A stretch of 45,922 bases of DNA. It comes from Burkholderia sp. IMCC1007 (GTDB lineage: Bacteria; Pseudomonadota; Gammaproteobacteria; Burkholderiales; Burkholderiaceae). Position numbers and translations under genes: made by a program. The first letter of the stretch is position 1. Every line of letters begins with the position of its first letter. Below are positions 25,618-33,307 of the stretch, piece after piece. The DNA lies in contig NZ_JAPVQY010000056.1 in assembly GCF_027257875.1 (NCBI RefSeq), forward strand, positions 1 through 45,922, in the 5' to 3' direction. Under the pieces are notes generated by a model. It saw nothing but the letters and a program-made list of their open reading frames with translations, made no database searches and was not told where the DNA came from.

Positions 25618-26391
25618 ATGCAACGTGTACCGAATCAGCCGTTCGCGCGTCCCGCGCGCTTCTCCGAAGCCGAATGGCAGGCGCGTGTGCAGCTCGCGGC
25701 CGCCTACCGCATCTTCGACACCCTCGGCTGGACCGAGCTGATCTACAACCATATCTCGCTGCGCGTGCCGGGCGAGGACGGCCATTTCCTGATCAACCCG
25801 TTCGGGCTCCATTACCGCGAAGTGTGCGCGTCGAACCTCGTGAAGATCGACATCGACGGCAACGTGATCGGCCATTCCGACTGGCCGATCAACCCGGCCG
25901 GCTTCACGTTTCACAGCGCGATCCATGCGGCGCTCCCCGATGCGCACTGCGTGATGCACGTGCACACGACGCCGACGATGGCCGTGTGCTGTTCGCGCGA
26001 CGGGCTGTCGTTCTCCAATTTCTACTCGGCGCAGCTGTACGGGAAGATTGCGTATCACGACTTCGAAGGCATCACCGTGCATCTCGAAGAAGGGCGGCGC
26101 ATCGTCGAGAGCGCGGGCGGGCGGCCCGTGCTGCTGCTGCGCAATCACGGGCCGGTGACGATCGGCACGACGCTCGCTCAGACGTTCTCGCTGATGTGGC
26201 TGCTCAACCGTGCGTGCGAGGTGCAGGTCGCGACGCATGCGATCGGTGACGCGTTGCCGATTGCGCCGCCCGTACTCGAAGGGTGCGTGCGCGATTCGCT
26301 GAATTTCGATCCGAAGCACGGCGCCGGGCAGGACGCGTTCGACGCGCTGCAGCGCATCGTCGACCGGATCGATCCCGGCTATCGCGCGTGA
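25618..26391 (+). CDS. class II aldolase/adducin-family protein
   Basis: This 257-residue protein has the fold of L-fuculose-phosphate aldolase. Zinc ligands are His114 and His116 in HVHTTPT and His177 in LLRNHGPVTIG. The N-terminal ELIYNHISLRVPG block is typical of the adducin-head subgroup seen in many proteobacteria, for which the substrate is unknown; true FucA has a catalytic Glu that I cannot place here. The ATG at 25618 has GGAG six bases ahead. It stands alone, with no sugar kinase or transporter nearby, and ends 19 bases from the convergent outer-membrane protein gene. Confidence 0.87.
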   Translation: MQRVPNQPFARPARFSEAEWQARVQLAAAYRIFDTLGWTELIYNHISLRVPGEDGHFLINPFGLHYREVCASNLVKIDIDGNVIGHSDWPINPAGFTFHSAIHAALPDAHCVMHVHTTPTMAVCCSRDGLSFSNFYSAQLYGKIAYHDFEGITVHLEEGRRIVESAGGRPVLLLRNHGPVTIGTTLAQTFSLMWLLNRACEVQVATHAIGDALPIAPPVLEGCVRDSLNFDPKHGAGQDAFDALQRIVDRIDPGYRA

Positions 26392-26410
26392 TGCGGGCGG
26401 CGCGCGCCGG

Positions 26411-27442
26411 CTAGAAGCGGTAGCCGACGCCGGCCTGGATCACGTCGGTGTCGCGGTCGTAGCGCGTGACCACGCGATTCCACGTGACGCGTGTGAGCCA
26501 GCGATCGGAGATCCGGTAGCTGGCCGAGATCGACACGATGCCGGAGAACCGGCCGTCGCCGGGGCCCGGCTGGCCTTCGCGGTTGCGCTGGTTGACGGTG
26601 AAATACGCGCCGGCGCCGGCCGACAGCGTGACCTTGTCGTTCAGGAACGCGCGCGTGAGCCAGAGTTCCGATGCGATCCCGTTGCGGCGGACCGCCTGTT
26701 TCGCGCCTTCGTACATCCACGTCGCGGTCCAGTCGATCGACCGCGTGAGGCCGCGTCGATATTCGAGGCTGCCGCCGAGCGTCGACGGCGACGAGCGGCT
26801 GTTCAGGATCGTCTCGCCGAGCATGGCGGTCACTTCGTTGTTGGTGACCTTGCGCGTGCGCGGCGGCGCGGTGTCGCGCGGGCCGGGCGTAGCGGGCGCG
26901 TCGAGCTGGTAGCCGACGCCGAACATCACCGACGTCGTGTCGGGGCCGCCGAATATCTGCGCGCGATTGAGCTGGAGCTGCGCGATCCAGCGGTGCGACG
27001 TGTAGTACGCGGCGCGCACGCTCATCAGTACGCCCCAGCCGTGCGTGTTCGAGTAGCCACGACCCTCGGCGGCCGGCACCGTGTCGAAGTAGCGATACGG
27101 GCCGGCGCCGGCCGACAGCACGAAGCGACGGTTCTCGAGCGGCACGCGGCCCCAGAACTGGATTGCCTGGCCATCGCGATGGTGATTCGGAATGTGCCCC
27201 TCGTTGAACCAGGTGAAGCCGAGCGCAGTGTGCGCGCTCAGGCCTTCCTGATAGTCGAACGCCCATGAATACGTGCGGTCGTCGCCACCCCACAGCGAAC
27301 CGGCGAACAGCGAGAATTCCTGCGCATCGGCGGGCGCGCCGTACAGCGCCGCTGCGGCGCAGAGGCCCGCCATCATCGGGGGGACACAGCCACGGACACG
27401 GACGGCGACGGGCGGGCGGCGTAGCGGGGTACGGGCCGGCAC
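26411..27442 (-). CDS. outer-membrane beta-barrel protein, function unknown
   Basis: This 343-residue protein has a signal peptide (residues 1-40, cut after PADA), then many alternating amphipathic strands with aromatic girdles, and ends in VGYRF with the terminal Phe needed for barrel assembly. The first half (GSLWGGDDRTYSWAFDYQEGL, as a motif region near 45-65, and TWFNEGHIPNHHRDGQAIQFW near 77-97) looks like the acyloxyacyl hydrolase / lipid A deacylase-like barrels, but I cannot identify their catalytic triad. The start is a GTG with GGAG eight bases ahead. It is monocistronic; a possible small RNA or leader terminator lies 255 bases upstream on the same strand. Confidence 0.75.
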   Translation of the reverse strand: MPARTPLRRPPVAVRVRGCVPPMMAGLCAAAALYGAPADAQEFSLFAGSLWGGDDRTYSWAFDYQEGLSAHTALGFTWFNEGHIPNHHRDGQAIQFWGRVPLENRRFVLSAGAGPYRYFDTVPAAEGRGYSNTHGWGVLMSVRAAYYTSHRWIAQLQLNRAQIFGGPDTTSVMFGVGYQLDAPATPGPRDTAPPRTRKVTNNEVTAMLGETILNSRSSPSTLGGSLEYRRGLTRSIDWTATWMYEGAKQAVRRNGIASELWLTRAFLNDKVTLSAGAGAYFTVNQRNREGQPGPGDGRFSGIVSISASYRISDRWLTRVTWNRVVTRYDRDTDVIQAGVGYRF

Positions 27443-27697
27443 GGTTCACTCTCCAGTCACGACAATACGCGCTCCATTTTCGTGTGCAGGCCAGCCCGTG
27501 TCGACGCGGGTTTGCACAATAACCTGTTACGTATCGTGATAGCGCGCGGTGGGCGGCGTCGCGTCGCACGCAGGTCGGCGGCACGAGGTCCGATGCGGAA
27601 GCCGGACCGCGAAAATTGATTGGTGATGCTTGGTAATCCGGCGAGAGCCGCGTGCATGGCGACGCCGGCGTGGCCCGCATGCGATGCGCAACGGGCG
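27443..27697. other. upstream region of the outer-membrane protein gene
   Basis: I see no convincing gene in this 255-base stretch. It contains the AT-richer patch near 27600-27640 that may hold the promoter of the leftward outer-membrane protein gene, but no clear -35/-10 pair. It ends at the leftward terminator of the candidate small RNA. Confidence 0.5.
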
Positions 27698-27724
27698 AAA
27701 AAAAACGCGGCCGGATGGCCGCGT
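27698..27724 (-). terminator. intrinsic terminator, leftward
   Basis: On the plus strand eight As (27698-27705) precede CGCGGCC-GGAT-GGCCGCG (27706-27723); read leftward this is a GC-rich stem, a GNRA-sized 4-base loop and eight Us. One A-U pair (27705/27724) extends the stem. It is a textbook rho-independent terminator with no protein gene immediately upstream on that strand. Confidence 0.85.
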
Positions 27725-27768
27725 GAATACTCGCAGACTCCTTCGGACGAAGGAAACAAGCAACTGTG
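27698..27768 (-). ncRNA. candidate small RNA (or leader attenuator) on the minus strand
   Basis: On the minus strand, TACACT (27775-27780) follows CTGAAT (27799-27804) at 18 bases, a moderate sigma70 promoter. The predicted RNA of about 70 bases has a 5' hairpin with 7-base arms (27739-27745 / 27748-27754) and a 3' terminator hairpin with eight Us. No protein is evident. It could be a free trans-acting sRNA or an attenuator ahead of the outer-membrane protein gene 255 bases downstream. Confidence 0.5.
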
Positions 27769-27921
27769 AGACGAAGTGTAGCGAAACGCCGCGAGCGGAT
27801 TCAGGGCCCGCGCTGCAAAGGTCTGTTCCTGGTTGCGGCAGGCTGCCGGATCCGCGCCGATCGACTACCATCATGGAGCGTCACCGGCCGGGTGGCGTAC
27901 CACGTCGTACAAGGAGGATTC

Positions 27922-28356
27922 ATGCCGAAGCTGCGTTTGCTCCAGATGGCGTTACTCGCGGGCGTGCTGGCCGCCGGCAGCGCCGCCGCCGAAACGGTGC
28001 GCCTGTCCGCCAACCTGCAACCGTCGAGCGAAGTGCCGCCGACCGCGACGAAAGGCTCCGGCGCGGTCGACGCCACCTACGACACGGCCAGCCACCTGCT
28101 GCAGTGGACGGTGACTTACGAACACCTCACGGGGCCGGCGACCGCCGCGCATTTCCACGGGCCCGCACCGGTCGGCCAGAACGCGGGCGTGCAGGTGCCG
28201 ATTCCGAAGGACGAGCTCGCGAGCCCGATCAAGGGATCGAAGGAACTCACCGACACGCAGGTCGCCGCGCTGATGAGCGGCAAGTGGTACTTCAACATCC
28301 ACACGAAGGAGCACCCGTCCGGCGAGATCCGCGGCCAGATGATGCCGGCGAACTGA
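27922..28356 (+). CDS. secreted CHRD-domain protein
   Basis: This 144-residue protein starts with a signal peptide (residues 1-23, cut near SAAAE). The rest is one CHRD domain: LSANLQPSSEVPPTATKGSG, DTASHLLQWTVTYEHLTGP, AAHFHGPAPVGQNA and the C-terminal WYFNIHTKEHPSGEIRGQM. The domain, first seen in chordin, is widespread in bacterial secreted proteins; its function there is not established, though conserved histidines suggest metal binding. AAGGAGG lies six bases before the ATG, an excellent ribosome site. It is followed after 97 bases by the esterase gene on the same strand. Confidence 0.88.
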   Translation: MPKLRLLQMALLAGVLAAGSAAAETVRLSANLQPSSEVPPTATKGSGAVDATYDTASHLLQWTVTYEHLTGPATAAHFHGPAPVGQNAGVQVPIPKDELASPIKGSKELTDTQVAALMSGKWYFNIHTKEHPSGEIRGQMMPAN

Positions 28357-28453
28357 CGCGAGCCGGGCGGCGCGTTTGATCCAGAGCGTCGCGTCGAGCG
28401 GCGCCGGAGCGCGCGCACCTGCCATCGTCACATGTGAGGACGGAGTGCGTTCG

Positions 28454-29416
28454 ATGAGTTGGCAAAGCAGGTTCGCGTGCTGGCTGCTGCGGCGGCAGTT
28501 TCGTCCCGAGACCACGCGTCCGGTGCTCGATCCTGCCCGCGCGCGGCGCTTCGCGGATCTCAGGACGGTTGTGCCGCGCCGCGTGCCATCGGGCTACCGG
28601 CTGCGCGAATGCTACGGCCCCGGCGATGCACCGCTGCGCGGCGAGTGGCTCGAACGCGCCGACGCGGCGCCCGCGCGCGGGCCGGGCCGCACGCTGCTGT
28701 ACTTCCACGGCGGCGGCTACTACTTCTGTTCGACGAAAACCCATCGGCCGATCGTATTCGGCCTGACGAAGCGCGCGGGCGGGCGCTCGTTCTCGCTCGC
28801 TTACCGCCTTGCGCCCGAGCACCGCTTCCCGGCCGCGCTCGACGACGCGCTCGCCGCGTACCGCCAATTGCTCGCGCTCGGCACGCCGCCCGAATCGATC
28901 GTGTTCGGCGGCGACTCGGCGGGCGGTGGCCTCGCGCTTGCGACGCTCGTCGCGCTGCGCGATCGCGGCGAACCGCTGCCGGCCGGTGCGATCCTGTTCT
29001 CGCCGTGGACGGACCTGGCCGGCACGGGCGACACGATGCGCACCAACGACGGCCGCGACCCGATGTTCGCGGGCGCGGCGCTGCCGAACGCGGCCAAGCT
29101 GTACCTGGGGGACGAGGCGGCGACGCATCCGTACGCGTCGCCGTTCTATGCGGATTTCACCGGGCTGCCGCCGCTGTACATCCAGGTCGGCAGCACCGAA
29201 GTGCTGCTCGACGATTCGCGCCGCGTCGCCGACCACGCGAAGGCGGCCGGCGTGCCGGTCGAGATCGAGATCTGGCCGGACATGCCGCACGTGTGGCAGC
29301 TCTATACGCCGATGGTGCCGGAGGCGCGCGATGCACTCGACCGGGCGGCCGCGTTCCTGCGCCGCGTCGCGGTCGAACCGGCGGTTCAGCCCGCCGGCGA
29401 CGCGTCGATCGCCTGA
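28454..29416 (+). CDS. alpha/beta hydrolase, hormone-sensitive lipase (HSL) family
   Basis: This 320-residue esterase has the HSL oxyanion motif HGGGY (85-89), the nucleophile elbow GDSAGG with Ser155, the acid Asp in VGSTEVLLDD (Asp253 or 254), and His279 in DMPHVWQ. Such enzymes hydrolyse short-chain acyl esters in the cytoplasm; no signal peptide is seen. The ATG at 28454 has GGAG eight bases ahead. Its last 31 bases overlap the end of the convergent EcsC-family gene, so the two coding regions share DNA in opposite directions. The natural substrate cannot be told. Confidence 0.9.
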   Translation: MSWQSRFACWLLRRQFRPETTRPVLDPARARRFADLRTVVPRRVPSGYRLRECYGPGDAPLRGEWLERADAAPARGPGRTLLYFHGGGYYFCSTKTHRPIVFGLTKRAGGRSFSLAYRLAPEHRFPAALDDALAAYRQLLALGTPPESIVFGGDSAGGGLALATLVALRDRGEPLPAGAILFSPWTDLAGTGDTMRTNDGRDPMFAGAALPNAAKLYLGDEAATHPYASPFYADFTGLPPLYIQVGSTEVLLDDSRRVADHAKAAGVPVEIEIWPDMPHVWQLYTPMVPEARDALDRAAAFLRRVAVEPAVQPAGDASIA

Positions 29417-30228
29417 TACGCGGCCTTCACGGCCACCGTGCCGTACTTGCGCTCGAGGCGGCGCACGGTGAAGTGGCCGTGCGCCATCTGCTGGAAGTGG
29501 TCGATGAACAGCGTGTTCACCGTCGCGCCGAGCACCGCGCCGATCGCCGGGATCGACTTCGCGGCCATCTGCTCGGTCACCTGCACCGAGAAGCGTGACG
29601 CCACCGTCTGCACGAGCTTGAACACTGCCGCCGAGCCGTGCGCGGCGATCCCTTTCGCGGTGATGTCCGACGACGCCTTCGAAATCGCCTGCGCGAGCGC
29701 GCCGCGCAGCACGAAGTAGCCGAGATCGGCCTCGTCTTCGTGCTTGTCCGCGGTGCTCCCCATGCCGAGCACGGCCAGGCACTGCAGCTGCGTATCCACC
29801 GAACCCAGATCCTCGCCCTCGCTGCGCGCGACGTCGCACACCGAGCGGAAGATCAGCGTGGTCGTCACCGGCAGCTCGACCGGCAGCGCGAGGAAGCCGA
29901 ACGCGCCGCCCGCCGCGCCGGTCGTCGCGACCGCGAGCTTGTGCAGCAGGTTGCTCGGCTTCTCCGGTTCGGCATCGGGCGTCTGCGGCTTGCCCAGCGT
30001 GCGCAGCGCGATGTTCAGGCACTTGCGCAGCGCGAGCTGCGTCGCGTCGTTGATCTTGCCGGTCGCGAAGTCCGGCAGCCGCGCGATCATTTTCTCGACC
30101 GGCGCGCCCAGCACGCGCGTGAGCTTCATCGTCAGCGACGGGCTTTCCAGCACCTGTTTCGCGCGCCGCAGCGCGTCCTGATCTTCCGGCGACAGCGGCG
30201 CGCCAGGCGTGATTGAAATCGGTTCCAT
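29386..30228 (-). CDS. EcsC-family protein
   Basis: This 280-residue protein matches the EcsC family: LLHKLAVATTGAAGGAFGFLALPVELPVTTTLIFRSV (residues about 93-129), DLGYFVLRGALA and VTEQMAAKSIPAIGAVLGATVNTLFIDHFQQMAHGHFTVRRLE (about 218-260, cited by position). It has two hydrophobic helices that could insert in membranes. In Bacillus ecsC sits with an ABC transporter, but here no transporter is adjacent, and the function is unknown. Start codon ATG at 30228 has GAGAAAG ahead. Its 3' end overlaps the esterase gene by 31 bases tail to tail. Confidence 0.85.
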   Translation of the reverse strand: MEPISITPGAPLSPEDQDALRRAKQVLESPSLTMKLTRVLGAPVEKMIARLPDFATGKINDATQLALRKCLNIALRTLGKPQTPDAEPEKPSNLLHKLAVATTGAAGGAFGFLALPVELPVTTTLIFRSVCDVARSEGEDLGSVDTQLQCLAVLGMGSTADKHEDEADLGYFVLRGALAQAISKASSDITAKGIAAHGSAAVFKLVQTVASRFSVQVTEQMAAKSIPAIGAVLGATVNTLFIDHFQQMAHGHFTVRRLERKYGTVAVKAAYQAIDASPAG

Positions 30229-30289
30229 CTTTCTCCTTCTCGGCCGGGCCGGCCCTGAACCCTCGCCAACCTAGATTACTCCGCCATGC

Positions 30290-30319
30290 TAGAATTTTGA
30301 GATTATTTGACTCGTCAAA
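30290..30319 (+). promoter_or_regulatory. promoter and MarR-type operator of the MFS pump operon
   Basis: TAGAAT (30290-30295) is a good -10 for rightward transcription; a -35 is not obvious. Directly downstream TTTGAC-TC-GTCAAA (30306-30319) is a perfect inverted repeat with 6-base arms, sitting at the likely transcription start. Such a site suits the MarR-family regulator encoded after the pump. Confidence 0.6.
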
Positions 30320-30336
30320 AGTTGCGCCAACAAAAA

Positions 30337-31932
30337 ATGGCCGTCCATACTGCCGCCCACCATTCGAGCGGGCAAGTCCTGCCGTTCCGGGAATCGCTGC
30401 TGGCGATGATCGGGATCTCGTTCGTCACCATGCTCGTCGCGCTCGACCAGACGGTCGTCGGCACCGCGCTGCCGACCATCGTCGCCGAGTTGCGGGGCTT
30501 CGACCTGTACGCGTGGGTCGCGACGTCGTACCTGCTCAGTTCCGTGATTACCGTGCCGATCTTCGGCCGGCTCGGCGACTATTACGGCCGCAAGCCGTTC
30601 GTGATCGTGTCGATCGTCGTGTTCACCGGCGCGTCGGTGCTGTGCGGGATGGCCAACGACATGCTGTACCTCGTGCTCGCGCGCGGCCTGCAGGGGATCG
30701 GCGGCGGGATGCTGGTCGGCACCGCGTTCGCGTGCATTCCCGACCTGTTCCCCGATTCCGTCGTGCGGCTGCGCTGGCAGGTGCTGATGAGCTCCGCGTT
30801 CGGCATCGCGAACGCGGTCGGGCCGTCGCTCGGCGGGTTCCTGACCCAGTCGTTCGGCTGGCGCTCGGTGTTCTACGTGAACCTGCCGATCGGCATCCTG
30901 TCGCTGTTGTTCGTGTGGCGCTACCTGCCGCACCTGCGGCACGTCGAGCACGACCGCAAGATGCGGCTCGACTGGCCCGGCGCGCTGTTGATCGCGCTGT
31001 CGCTCGGCGCGCTGCAGCTGTTTGTCGAATGGCTGCCGAAGTACGGCGTGATGAGCTGGGCGTCGCTGCTGCTGGTCGTCGCGGTCGGCGCGGGCATCGG
31101 CTTGTGGCACTGGGAAAAGCGCTGCGCGCAGCCGATCCTGCCGTTCGACATGTTCGGCAACCGCGCGCTGTCCGCGCTGTTCGTGCTCGCGATCCTCGCC
31201 GGCTTCTCGATGTTCTCGCTGCTGTTCTACGCGCCGCTGCTGTTCCAGGGCGGCTTCGGGATGTCGCCGAAGGAGGCGGGGCTCGTGATCACGCCGCTCG
31301 TCGTGTTCATTACGATCGGCAGCATCATGAACGGCCGCGTCGTCACGCGCATCCGCAATCCGAACGCGATGCTGCACGTCGGTTTCGTGCTGTTCGCGAT
31401 CGCGTGCGCGGGCGTCGTCGTGTCGACGCATACGACGCCGACCTGGGTGCTGATGGCGCTGATGGTGTCGGGCGGCATCGGCCTGGGCTTCGTGCTGCCG
31501 AACCTCACCGTGTTCGCGCAGCAGACGGCCGGCCGCGAGCATCTCGGCATCGCGACCGCGCTGCTGCAGTCGCTGCGGATGGTCGGCGGGATGATCGGCA
31601 CCGCGCTGACGGGCACGCTCGTCAACCAGCTGTATTCGAGCGGCGTGCGCGACGCGCTGTCGAGCGACCACGCACTGCAGTGGCATGCGCAGCTCGCCGA
31701 TCCGCAGATCCTGATCGACCGCGCGGCGCAGGGCGGCCTCGTCGCGGCGCTCACGCGCGCCGGGCATAATGGCGCGCTGCTGCTGGAAGCGGCCCGCGAA
31801 TCGCTGGTCGGCGCGATTCACGTGGGCGTCGCGATGGCGGCCGTCGTTGCCGTCGTGTCGGTGTGGCAGTGCCGCCGCGTGCCGCCGATCGCGCTGCGGC
31901 GCAAAGTCGAGCCGCATGTCGCGGCCGATTGA
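30337..31932 (+). CDS. MFS drug efflux transporter, DHA2 (14-TM) family
   Basis: This 531-residue integral membrane protein has about 14 hydrophobic segments. DHA2 signatures are LDQTVVGTALPTI (36-48) in helix 1, the loop motif GRLGDYYGRKP, and GFLTQSFGWRSVFYVNLPIG around residue 165-185. It should exchange protons for drugs across the inner membrane. I start at the ATG at 30337; a TTG at 30307 in frame lies inside the operator and is less likely. The ribosome site is weak. The MarR regulator gene follows after 8 bases, indicating a two-gene operon under self-repression. Substrates cannot be read from sequence. Confidence 0.92.
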   Translation: MAVHTAAHHSSGQVLPFRESLLAMIGISFVTMLVALDQTVVGTALPTIVAELRGFDLYAWVATSYLLSSVITVPIFGRLGDYYGRKPFVIVSIVVFTGASVLCGMANDMLYLVLARGLQGIGGGMLVGTAFACIPDLFPDSVVRLRWQVLMSSAFGIANAVGPSLGGFLTQSFGWRSVFYVNLPIGILSLLFVWRYLPHLRHVEHDRKMRLDWPGALLIALSLGALQLFVEWLPKYGVMSWASLLLVVAVGAGIGLWHWEKRCAQPILPFDMFGNRALSALFVLAILAGFSMFSLLFYAPLLFQGGFGMSPKEAGLVITPLVVFITIGSIMNGRVVTRIRNPNAMLHVGFVLFAIACAGVVVSTHTTPTWVLMALMVSGGIGLGFVLPNLTVFAQQTAGREHLGIATALLQSLRMVGGMIGTALTGTLVNQLYSSGVRDALSSDHALQWHAQLADPQILIDRAAQGGLVAALTRAGHNGALLLEAARESLVGAIHVGVAMAAVVAVVSVWQCRRVPPIALRRKVEPHVAAD

Positions 31933-31940
31933 TCGATTGA

Positions 31941-32405
31941 ATGAATAGAACTCAGCGCATGGAAGAACAGGACCGCGTCGCGATCTTGCAGCAATTCGGA
32001 CGCACGTATCGCGCGTTCATGACCGCGTTCGAAACGCACGTCGGACAGCCGATGCCGCGCTGGCGGATCATGGTCGCGCTGCACACGCTGGGCGGCCATG
32101 CGTCGCAGAAGAAGCTCGTCGAGGTGCTGCGCATCGATCCGGGCGCGCTCACGCGCCAGCTGAAGTCGCTCGATGCGCTCGGCTGGATCGAGCGCGCGTC
32201 CGACGCACGCGACAACCGCGTGACCAACGTGACGCTGACCGCCGCCGGCCGCGCCGCATTCGACGCGTGTTTGCCGCGCCGCAAGGCATTCCTCGACCAG
32301 ACGATGGCGCAACTGCCGGACGACGTGCTCGGTGCGCTGTCGGGTGCGCTGGCGATGCTGGAGTCGCGGATCGCGGACGTCGCGTCGAGGCCGGCGTCGC
32401 ACTGA
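31941..32405 (+). CDS. MarR-family transcriptional regulator
   Basis: This 154-residue winged-helix repressor has the MarR core: WRIMVALHTLGGHASQKKLVEVLRIDPGALTRQLKSLDALGWIERASDARDNRVTNVTLT spans residues about 35-95, with the wing DARDNR. It most likely represses the pump operon through the palindrome at 30306-30319 and lets go when a small ligand binds. The gene lies 8 bases after the MFS gene. ATG at 31941 is used; a second ATG six codons on is possible. Unlike many mar loci, the regulator gene comes second. Confidence 0.9.
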   Translation: MNRTQRMEEQDRVAILQQFGRTYRAFMTAFETHVGQPMPRWRIMVALHTLGGHASQKKLVEVLRIDPGALTRQLKSLDALGWIERASDARDNRVTNVTLTAAGRAAFDACLPRRKAFLDQTMAQLPDDVLGALSGALAMLESRIADVASRPASH

Positions 32406-32554
32406 ATGGTGCGGCGGGAACGGGCGGGAAGCAGGGCGGGTTGGAGGCAGCGCGGCACGGAGCGGCGTGCGCGCCGGCCGCGGGCGACCGGCACACGGGT
32501 CGTCGCACGAACCCGCCGCCGGCCGGCCTTTCATCTCATCTCATTTCACTTGGT

Positions 32555-33136
32555 TCACAGCTCGATGCGCGTGCCGAGCAGCGCGAGGAACTGCGCGATC
32601 CATGCCGGATGCGCGGGCCACGCGGGCGCGGTGACGAACGGCGCATCGGTCACGGCTGCATCGACGGGGATGTCCGCGTATTCGCCGCCTGCGAGCTTCA
32701 CTTCGGGCGCGCAGGCCGGGTAGGCCGAGATGCGCTTGCCGCGGATCACGTCGGCGGCCGCGAGCAGCTGCGCCGCATGGCAGATCGCGGCGATCGGCTT
32801 GCCGGCTTCCGCGAACGCGCGCACCAGCGCGATCACCTTCGCATCGAGACGTAGGTATTCGGGCGCGCGGCCGCCGGCGATCGCGAGCGCGTCGTAGCCG
32901 GCCGCGTCGACGTCGTCGAACGTCGCGTTCAGCGTGAAGTTGTGGCCCGGTTTTTCGGTGTAGGTCTGGTCGCCTTCGAAATCGTGGATCGCGGTCTTGA
33001 CCTTGTCGCCCGCGCGCTTGCCCGGACACACTGCATCGACGTGATGGCCGACGGCCTGCAGCGCCTGGAACGGCACCATCGTTTCGTAGTCTTCGGCGAA
33101 ATCACCGGTCAGGAACAGGATCTTCTTCGCGGCCAT
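32555..33136 (-). CDS. DJ-1/PfpI-family protein
   Basis: This 193-residue protein has the PfpI/YhbO fold. The nucleophile is Cys119 with His120 in PIAAICHAAQ, and Glu15 in GDFAEDYE is the usual partner. Related enzymes act as glyoxalase III, deglycase-like or stress protease-like proteins; which holds here cannot be decided. The ATG at 33136 has GGAG seven bases ahead (GGAGAAAGCC), better than the in-frame ATG twelve bases upstream. It is convergent with the MarR gene (149 bases apart) and monocistronic; the 171-base gap on its upstream side shows no other gene. Confidence 0.88.
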   Translation of the reverse strand: MAAKKILFLTGDFAEDYETMVPFQALQAVGHHVDAVCPGKRAGDKVKTAIHDFEGDQTYTEKPGHNFTLNATFDDVDAAGYDALAIAGGRAPEYLRLDAKVIALVRAFAEAGKPIAAICHAAQLLAAADVIRGKRISAYPACAPEVKLAGGEYADIPVDAAVTDAPFVTAPAWPAHPAWIAQFLALLGTRIEL

Positions 33137-33307
33137 GGCTTTCTCCATTGAACAGCGTTGAGGGTCCGTTCGCGCCGCGTGCGGCAGACGGTGCAACGGC
33201 AGCGAAGCGGCCCCGAGGACGAAAGCGCAGTGTACTCCGGCAGATTGAAGCGCGCGTGACGGCCGCCCCGCGCGGCGGCGGGGCGGTGCGATCGCGCGTG
33301 CGATGCG

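Noticed and set aside
27457..27759. A 100-codon minus-strand gene upstream of the outer-membrane protein
   Set aside because: It would read through the terminator hairpin and its U-run (giving a Phe run), has no ribosome site and no recognisable sequence.
30307..30336. TTG start ten codons upstream for the MFS pump
   Set aside because: It lies within the palindromic operator and near the predicted transcription start; the ATG at 30337 gives a normal N-terminus.
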